In this document: one piece after another, positions 57,043 through 64,000 of the stretch
Position numbering within the stretch: position 1 is the first letter of the stretch
Layout: each line of letters opens with the position of its first letter
Source: Hypomyces perniciosus
Lineage: Eukaryota > Ascomycota > Sordariomycetes > Hypocreales > Hypocreaceae
Direction of reading: 5' to 3'
Assembly: GCA_008477525.1 (NCBI GenBank)
Contig: SPDT01000007.1
Coordinates: forward strand, 3,534,001-3,598,000
Length of the DNA stretch: 64,000 nt
Translations under genes and position numbers: made by a program
The notes under the pieces: generated by a model
Told to the model about the DNA's origin: nothing
Database searches by the model: none
Seen by the model: only the letters and a program-made list of their open reading frames with translations

Positions 57043-57966
57043 ATGGCTTCCCCAACTCCAGAAAGCGTTTCATTCCTCTCTAGAGGCCTGAAGATCGCCG
57101 GCCATCTCTACAAACCCGTATCCGGCTCCCCGGATCGCTCTGGTGCCGCCATCATCATCTGTCATCCTTGGACTTCAATCAAAGAACAATCACCGGCCAA
57201 CTATGCCCGCGTGCTCTTCAAGGCCGGTTTTACATGTCTCGCCTACGATGCCGCATATCAGGGCGAGTCAGACGGCCAGCCAAGGGATCTCGAAGACCCC
57301 TACCAGCGAGTTGAAGACATCAAGTGCGCCGTCACATACCTTACCGGCCTCAAGGGAGTAGATTCGAACAAGATTGGAGTCCTTGGAATCTGTGCATCTG
57401 GTGGATATGCACCGTTCGCTGCGCAGACAGACCTTCGCATCAAGGCATGTGCAGCCTCAGCAGCCGTCTGCGTAGGCACCATGGCCCGCCGCGGCTTCGA
57501 CAAGGACTCCTCCAACATGGATATCCTCAAGACACAGCTCGGGGCTGCCTACAAGGACCGCAACAGTGACGTTGGCGGCGAAAAGGTCCCTATCGTGCAC
57601 ATGCTGCCGAACACCCTCGAAGATGCGCCACCGGACTTGCCAGAGTCCTTCCGAGACCTGGCGTCGTATTATCGCACGCCAAGGGGGAATCATGAGCGGG
57701 CGACGAATACGTGTATACCACGCAGCTGGGATATCATGGCGAATTTTGACGCGTTCGCGTATAATTATATGATTAGTCCTAGGCCATTGCTCATGATTAC
57801 GGGGACGAGGGCGGCGACGAAGTGGTATAGTGAGGATGGCGTTGCTAAGGCTGAGGAGCCGAAGGAGCTATATGTGGTTGAGGGTTTGACGCATGCTGAT
57901 TTGTATGACAAGGTTGATGAAGCTGGGGTGAAGCTGGTTGAGTTCTTTGGAAAGTATTTGGTGTAA
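57043..57966 (+). CDS. Alpha/beta hydrolase (YcjY / polyketide-transferase-like)
   Basis: Single exon, 307 aa, starting MASPTPESVSF. The fold signatures are GHLYKPVSGSPDRSGAAIII, ICHPWTSIKEQSP, CLAYDAAYQGESDGQPR, the nucleophile elbow GICASGGYAP and PRPLLMITGTRAATKWYS. The His is in GLTHADLYD. This matches the YcjY/YeiB-like hydrolase group that also contains acyl transfer and lactone-hydrolysing enzymes in fungal metabolite clusters. The last third uses noticeably more G/T-ending codons than the first two-thirds, a composition change within the gene. No targeting signal. Confidence 0.88.
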   Translation: MASPTPESVSFLSRGLKIAGHLYKPVSGSPDRSGAAIIICHPWTSIKEQSPANYARVLFKAGFTCLAYDAAYQGESDGQPRDLEDPYQRVEDIKCAVTYLTGLKGVDSNKIGVLGICASGGYAPFAAQTDLRIKACAASAAVCVGTMARRGFDKDSSNMDILKTQLGAAYKDRNSDVGGEKVPIVHMLPNTLEDAPPDLPESFRDLASYYRTPRGNHERATNTCIPRSWDIMANFDAFAYNYMISPRPLLMITGTRAATKWYSEDGVAKAEEPKELYVVEGLTHADLYDKVDEAGVKLVEFFGKYLV

Positions 57967-58730
57967 GTTCAAGGCTGTCTCTGGAAGAATGCGAAACCGC
58001 ATAGAAAGATGAAGAAGCAGTATGTTGAAAAGAAATTAGCAAATGGAACAGCATCCAACATAGTAGAAATCGTTCCTATCCCCAGGGCCAATATTGCCCT
58101 ATATTTTCTGGCAACTGGCTGCTCTCTAGGTCCATATACATGTCCTTCTACCATGATATTTGGGCAAGGTAAAAACGAGGAAATGCCTAGCCACTGCCTT
58201 CGACTAAATTCGAAATGGATATTAGATAGATCTACTTGTAAGGGCAGTTCCAGGTTTGATTAGATGTTAGCCTCCAGTGCCATAGGTAAATCTGCACTAT
58301 GGTAAAAGGCCTGCAATCCCATCATCAAACCACCACTCACGGGTCTCTCCATTCTGGCCTTGTCCTCATTCTTTTTTGACCGCTTCAATACGTCGAGCAC
58401 GATCACGATTTTCCAATGGGAATTGTTTGCATATGTTAATAATACTACTAGCAATACCAAGACCATTGTCATATTTCCACCAGATACAGATAAGGTTGGA
58501 GCAAGTTGGTGTTACACAACAGCGGATGGTATCCATCCCGGTGTGATATATCCTGCATGGGCAACGGCACGTCTGTATTGGTGCCCGCTCGTGTGATTGA
58601 GGTATAATTGACCCGAAATTCCCTCCGTCTTTCCCAGAGCAAGGCACTCCTCATTCATCTATTCATCACTTCTCAAGTTTACACTGCGGCTCGAATATAC
58701 AGACACACACAAACACAGACACCTACCAAC
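57967..58730. other. Intergenic
   Basis: About 760 bp. No gene or repeat is recognised. A CA-rich leader (ACACACACAAACACAGACAC) precedes the next ATG. Confidence 0.4.
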
Positions 58731-60308
58731 ATGGACACCATGGAAAAGCTCATCGTGGAGTTGAAGGCACCAAATGGCCTTACATTCTCCCTTCCTACTG
58801 GTCTCTTCATCAACAATGAGTTTGTTGAATCGACCGGTGGCCAGATGGCAAGCATCAGCCCCATGTAAGTCCTCATCCTGATCCACCATCGATTGGTAAT
58901 GTAAATCCCAACATCTCATCCTAGCACTGGGGAGGAAATCTGCTCTGTTGAGGCAGCTTCCGAGGTCGACGTTGACACGGCTGTCGAACTTGCTGAAACA
59001 GCTATGCTAGATGGCAGCGAATGGCGCCGACTGAATGGAGGCGTTCGCGGGATGCTTCTGCAAAAGCTTGCCGACCTCGTCGAGCAGCACAAGCTCACTC
59101 TGGCAACCATTGAGACATGGGACACCGGAAAGCCCTATGTCGTGGCCTTGGAAAAGGATCTGGCTGCAGCCATAGCCGTGCTTTGCTATTACTCGGACTT
59201 GGCTGACCGTCTCTATGGTCGGCTCGTCCCCATTACAGCCCCCAAGCCTGTGTTCACACTCAAACAGCCTATTGGGGTTTGTGGTGAGATCCTCTCTTGG
59301 AGCTATCCCCTCTTGATGGCGGTTTCCAAGCTGGCACCCGCTTTGGCGACGGGCAACACGATTGTCCTTAAGCCTGCTGAGCAGACGCCACTGTCTGTTC
59401 TCTACTTTGCCGATCTCGTGCGTCAGGCTGGCTTCCCTCCTGGCGTTGTGAACATTGTCAACGGCTATGACGACGAAGCCGGAAAGGCTTTGGCCAGTCA
59501 TCCCGATTTGAAGAAGATATCCTTCACCGGCTCGGCCATCACTGGCGGACAGATGATTAGAATGGCCGACATCAATGAGGACAAAATCACTGTCGAAACT
59601 GGCAGCAAGTCTCCCCTCATCGTCTATGCGGATGCCGACATCGACCAGGCTGCCAAATGGATCTACAAGGGCATCTTGAACAACCAGGGGCACCTTTACC
59701 CACTGACCCCACGCGTCCTCGTTCAAGAACCCATAAGAGACGAGTTTCTGAAGGTCTTCGCCGAGTACATCACTGCGAACTCCAAGGTTGGCGATCCCTT
59801 CGCAGAGGGCACAACTCATGGGCCGCAAATCTCTCAGGAGCAGCACGATAAGCTCCTGGAGCAGATTGAGCGCGCCACGGAGCAAGGCGCCCAAGTCTTG
59901 CTGGGCGGACTGTCTGCACAAACTGGATTGACCAACGGCAAGGGCTTCTTCATCCAGCCTACTGTCTTGTCCAACGTCAATGAGACCATGGACATCTTCC
60001 GTGATGAGATTTTGGGCCCGGTTATTCCTGTCACAACGTTCCATGAGGACAACGATATGGTCCCCCTCGCAAATGACGCGGAACATAATCTTTTTGCGGC
60101 GGTGTTCTCTGAGAGTACCTCCAAGGGCCACGAGATTGCGTTCCAACTTGAGGTTGAGCTGCCGTTCGTTAACTCGTGTAATTTGGATATCCAAGTTCCA
60201 CCCCATAGCGGCAAAAGGAGTAAGGTAGGGAACGTCCTGGATGAGACGGGAGTTGCTCCTTACATGAAGACGAAGGGGCTTTACATCAACCGGGACGAGA
60301 AGGCTTAG
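58731..60308 (+). CDS. Aldehyde dehydrogenase-family protein lacking the catalytic Cys
   Basis: Exons 58731-58864 and 58925-60308 give 505 aa, normal family length. The ALDH fold is clear: LFINNEFVESTGGQMASISP, a WSYP motif in ILSWSYPLLMAVSKLAPALATGN, KPAEQTPLSVLYFADL and KISFTGSAITGG. The general-base position is Glu269 (ITVETGSKSP, where usual enzymes have LELGGKSP). The catalytic loop, normally F-x-N-x-G-Q-x-C, reads NNQGHLYPLTPR, placing Tyr303 where the nucleophilic Cys should be. The protein therefore probably cannot form the thiohemiacetal. The frame is fully open, so this is not random decay. It may have a binding, structural or altered catalytic role. It lies between a hydrolase and a permease. 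Confidence 0.9.
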
Positions 60309-60729
60309 ATGACTTCTCTGACTAGAGAAGACATCAGCGTCGAGGTGGCTATTCTGCTCCTGGGAGCCTTGCGGGTGGTATGAACAAGCAAAATGTGTTG
60401 AGGGAAGGCTTCTCTTAACCGGCCAGTATGTAATTAACCACGTGTATGCTTACAGTCTAAAGCTTCAATATATATGTTCTGGGCCTAAATTCGCTTTTGT
60501 AGACATGTATCTGCATTTTCCAGAACTAAAGCCTTCACCGCTACGAAATGTTTCCCATAATCCTCGTATCCTCGAATTCCAAATAAACCAAGCCATTAAG
60601 CCTACCACCTACTCTGCATAGATAGGTACGTGACATGTACAATTATAATCTTCCACTGTGAAAAAAGCTTTATACGTGAGTCATGTATTTATGTTATCAT
60701 AATAATATCGAGACATTGTATGGAATCAG
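60309..60729. other. Convergent intergenic region
   Basis: About 420 bp of AT-leaning 3' sequence. No gene is seen. Confidence 0.4.
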
Positions 60730-62361
60730 CTAACTCCCCCCTCCTGATGAGCTCAGTCGGTTATCCGCCGTCTTGGGGACTGGATCACAAACAACCTGCT
60801 CGTCCAATTGTGATAGCTGCATGTATGAAACCCGGCCCTGAATGAACCAAAAGCCGATAGCAACGACTAGCATAACACCAAAAACGGCAATTGCGTAGTT
60901 CATGTCGCCGGGATCGGGATTCGGGCTGGACGGGAACAGGAAGAAAACTGACGTGATGGCACAGTAAATGAGGGAGATGATGTTGATGATGGGGCCGATG
61001 CGACCAAGACGGAACTCTCCAGGGGGTAGTTTATCGCGGCCGACGATGAGAAGGACAAGAATTGGCATGGCGTATGAGACTGTCAAGGCGATCGTGCTCA
61101 CGCTAAGGATAGCTGTGAGGACCGTATTGGCAAAGAGGTAGAGCAGGCCAACTAAGACGATGAGGACGGCCTGGAGCCACAGAGCGCGGCCAGGGACCTG
61201 CCATGTAGGATCCACATGAGTGAAAAAGGTGCTGAATGGAATTCCTCCATCGCGGGCAAAGCTCCAAGTCAAACGAGAAGACGAGGTCAAGATACTGACG
61301 CCTTGTCCCAATCCGTTGAAGATGAACATAGCAAGCAAGACCGCGCCGCCTTTAAGACCGACTGTTTCTTGCAAAAGCTCCATGAATGGTTGGCCTGTTG
61401 GTGGATCTAACAAGCGATCTATGTCCTGGATAGAGAAGAGACACATGACCATAAAGAGGAAGCCTGAGATGGCACCGCAAACAACGGACAAGTACATGGT
61501 CTTTGGGCCATTGCGTCTTGGGGCAGGTATTTCCTCGACCATGTGGATGACTGAGTCGAATGCCGTCAAGCCGTACGCTCCTTGAACGAGACCCATGAAC
61601 CAAGTCACGCCGTCCGGCCAGCCAGTCTGGTTAATCCATGTTCCAAAGACAAACTTAGCCGGTTGGAATTTCAAGTCTTCTTTGACGCCAACCGAGATAA
61701 GCAGCGCCAGGCCGATGACGAAGAAAAGTCCAACGTACCATACGCCGACGAATTTGTTGAACCAAGGTAAAACACTTTCCTTGCGACAGGCGACGTGGTT
61801 GATAGCGGTAAATACAGCAGTGATGGCCACGTAAATAAGGAATTGGACCCATCCCGTGCTGGCACCGGTCCAATCTGGGTCAAACATGAGCTTCATACCC
61901 AGCAGAAACTCCGTCATGAAGGCGATTTGGGACGCCGTCAAAGTCCACCACCCAAATGTATTGATCCAGGCACACATATACGACGTGAACCGGCCAATGG
62001 GCGTCTGCCATAGATGCGAAATCCAAAACGCCTGGCCCAGAGCCGTGGGCATGCTGCTGCAGAGCTCGCCCATCGATATGGCTACGCAGACGTTGCACAG
62101 GGTCACGACAACGAGACCCCAAAGGACAGCGACAGGACCACCGTTGGTCAGGCCGCTCGAAAGATCTTGGGCTTCGGTTGACCATGTTCCCAGGACGCAA
62201 AAGGCCAGAGCAAGCATACTCCATACGTCGAACTTGCGCGATAGAGCCTCGTTATGGCCCAGGGCCGCGAGGTCGACGGCATCGCGAGTAGCTTGATCCA
62301 TTTCGTCGACGTCTTTAGTTATTGTCAGCGATTTTTTATCTTTCTTCTTGTCGCGGTCCAT
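60730..62361 (-). CDS. Amino acid / GABA / choline permease (APC family)
   Basis: Single exon, 543 aa, starting MDRDKKKDKKS. A charged N-terminus precedes about 12 predicted membrane segments. The first segment region FDVWSMLALAFCVLGTWST followed by GLTNGGPVAVLWGLVV, then SMGELCSSMPTALGQAFW, is typical of the fungal GABA/choline permease (Uga4/Hnm1-like) group. Later QGAYGLTAFDSVIHMVEEIPAPRR and LTSSSRLTWSFARDGGIPFS are strong family blocks. It should be a plasma- or vacuolar-membrane proton symporter for amino acids or amines. The first in-frame ATG is at 62361. Convergent with the ALDH-like gene. Exact substrate unknown. Confidence 0.92.
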   Translation of the reverse strand: MDRDKKKDKKSLTITKDVDEMDQATRDAVDLAALGHNEALSRKFDVWSMLALAFCVLGTWSTEAQDLSSGLTNGGPVAVLWGLVVVTLCNVCVAISMGELCSSMPTALGQAFWISHLWQTPIGRFTSYMCAWINTFGWWTLTASQIAFMTEFLLGMKLMFDPDWTGASTGWVQFLIYVAITAVFTAINHVACRKESVLPWFNKFVGVWYVGLFFVIGLALLISVGVKEDLKFQPAKFVFGTWINQTGWPDGVTWFMGLVQGAYGLTAFDSVIHMVEEIPAPRRNGPKTMYLSVVCGAISGFLFMVMCLFSIQDIDRLLDPPTGQPFMELLQETVGLKGGAVLLAMFIFNGLGQGVSILTSSSRLTWSFARDGGIPFSTFFTHVDPTWQVPGRALWLQAVLIVLVGLLYLFANTVLTAILSVSTIALTVSYAMPILVLLIVGRDKLPPGEFRLGRIGPIINIISLIYCAITSVFFLFPSSPNPDPGDMNYAIAVFGVMLVVAIGFWFIQGRVSYMQLSQLDEQVVCDPVPKTADNRLSSSGGGS

Positions 62362-64000
62362 TACGAACAATTTATTTATTCGAGGCGCGCTGACAACGAA
62401 AAGAGAGATCTCGGCATTGCTCTTTGTACGAGGGAGCAAGCGAGAAGCGGGCCACCAGCTGCAGGTTCTCTCAGTTGCAGTAAATCAAGCAGAGCCGATA
62501 GAGCCTTATGTGGGCCGTGATCGTAGTGTAAATGGAGTCCGCGTTTAGGTGTAGATAGTGATGGCTAGGACTCGATATAATATCGCGCTTTAATACCACG
62601 TCACCCATCTAGAAGTAGGAGGCTGGAGGAGGAGGAGGTGCGTCGATCGCACGTTTGTCTTTGTAGAAAGCAGAGTCAGGCTGCTCCAGGGGTTATAGAC
62701 ATGCAGTGTGTCTTACCCCCCCTCCTCCTCCTCTTCCTCTCTGGGACTGATTATTAGAACACCTATCTCTCCATCTCTTAGCACACCGTCACACACAGAC
62801 ATACAGGTGACGATCGGCATCTGTGTGCTACCCCCAGTCACTTTAGCCGATAATAGAATCCTAGCTTATCGCGGGATACATAAATCACTCGGCTGCTGGT
62901 CGACCCGCTTGCTGATAACGGATGATACTATCTAGTAAAGAACTGGTCCTAATATCACCACCACATGCCGTTAGTAGGATGAGACGGCGAACGCCGATAT
63001 TGTTTTGCGAGCTGAATGGCTCTCCTAAACGACGCCAATGCACCAGCCAGAGCTACCCCAGACTTTCCCCAGATTTCGAGCCGAGGTCGCGATCAATCGG
63101 CGAAGCTTCAGTTGCGCCGTATTACGGAGTACACACTAATAACTAGAATATTTAGTACGGTTTACTCCCCGTACGTGTATTCACCACTGATGGCCCGAAC
63201 CGAGAGATTATGCACCGCCGCCTTTCAGCCAGCCACTGTCCTCAACATCGGCCTGATTCATAGAGTCATTCGCTAGTACAGGGGACATGAAAGTGATCGT
63301 TCAACTCATCATTCATTCAGTGAATTGAGTTGGAGTACGGAATCGGGAAATTAAAGCAGGAATTCGCTGCTTAGCAGACAGTGACTAACAGGAAGTATCA
63401 TGGCTAAATTGACCATGCAGTATTCCGGAATACGTATGTATTGGCTCTGTGAACATCTTGAACTCGGGTTTGGTTCCTCTGGCGTGCGCCCATTTCCCTT
63501 GGCTTAACCGGAACCTGGCTTTTACCCAGAAATGGATATTCAGCTGTGCGGGGAACTGAAGGCCTCGGTCTGCTAGCGTTGTAGTCCCAAGACTCCTTAT
63601 CATCCAGAAGCAGGGATCCGCAGATAAATCTCAAGAAGTGGCGAGCCTCGTTATCTTTCTCCGTATTTTTTACGGTATGGATGTATATATACAAGTACGA
63701 CGGTAGTGCTACTAGTAGAGGGTTTCTCTCAAGCTCAAGTCATGGGGCAGCGGTTTTCCCTCAAAGTGGCCTACGCAAGTTGCGCTTTGCTTTTCGAGCG
63801 CGGTGAGTGAGGAACATGATTTAATAGGAAACTTGACATAATTAATGCTATTGCACATCCAAGGGAAATATTATATCCTTTCACGTTCAAATTTATCAGA
63901 AGGATGAATCCAAAGGTGTTGATTTCCAAAGAAACGAAAATGAGTGGTTCCGGGTAGCAGTGAGCATTCTCTTCGGTTTCTACACGAGAGGGGACATGCC
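62362..64000. other. Right-edge intergenic region
   Basis: About 1.64 kb. It contains CT-rich and GGAGGA-rich strings near 62620-62740 and TACGGAGTA at 63123-63131. No supported gene; the stretch may include the promoter of a gene beyond the window. Confidence 0.4.

Noticed and set aside
59007..60206. 399-codon open frame antisense to the aldehyde-dehydrogenase-like gene
   Set aside because: It is the complement of a well-conserved ALDH frame and its translation shows no recognisable family; a shadow of codon bias on the other strand.

Overview
The window reads as nuclear DNA of a filamentous ascomycete. Genes are compact and cut by short GT-AG introns of about 43-100 nt. There are Zn2Cys6 regulators, two nuclear tRNA genes with canonical introns, and kelch, patatin, PIG-S and fatty-acid-transporter proteins of Pezizomycotina type. 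A hypocrealean source is my inference from protein style only; nothing in the DNA proves it. Coding boundaries below come from reading frames, splice motifs and phase arithmetic by eye, not from a gene finder.

Region 1 (about 0.3-18.7 kb) looks like an aromatic-acid metabolism cluster. In order it holds a Zn2Cys6 regulator, a penicillin-acyltransferase-like (peptidase C45) enzyme, a 4-coumarate-CoA-ligase-like enzyme ending in the peroxisomal signal SKL, an enol-lactonase-like alpha/beta hydrolase, a CaiB/BaiF CoA-transferase, an intradiol ring-cleavage dioxygenase, a salicylate-hydroxylase-like FAD monooxygenase, a second Zn2Cys6 regulator and a 2,3-dihydroxybenzoate decarboxylase. The monooxygenase and decarboxylase can both yield catechol, the dioxygenase would open the ring, and the hydrolase and CoA-transferase fit later steps. 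The acyltransferase plus PTS1 ligase pair recalls the last two activities of penicillin biosynthesis, but no penicillin synthetase or IPN synthase gene is present. The ligase carries a one-base frameshift in a T run.

Region 2 (19-30 kb) is looser: tRNA-Leu(AAG), a frameshifted aminoglycoside-phosphotransferase-like gene, a long gene-poor stretch, an MFS transporter, a small His/Gly-rich protein, an NmrA-like NAD(P)-binding protein and a secreted two-domain fasciclin protein.

Region 3 (31-55 kb) is mostly housekeeping: a DUF7053-type protein, an FAD monooxygenase, a small acidic hypothetical protein, a patatin-like lipase, tRNA-Arg(TCG), 1-Cys peroxiredoxin, a kelch/BTB-like regulator, a FATP-type acyl-CoA synthetase and PIG-S.

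Region 4 (55-62.4 kb) has two alpha/beta hydrolases, an aldehyde-dehydrogenase homologue lacking the catalytic cysteine and an APC-family permease. The last 1.6 kb shows no gene.

Across the window the 9-mer TACGGAGTA (either strand) recurs at least 16 times, always outside predicted exons. A 120-bp TA-flanked inverted-repeat element sits inside the aromatic cluster.
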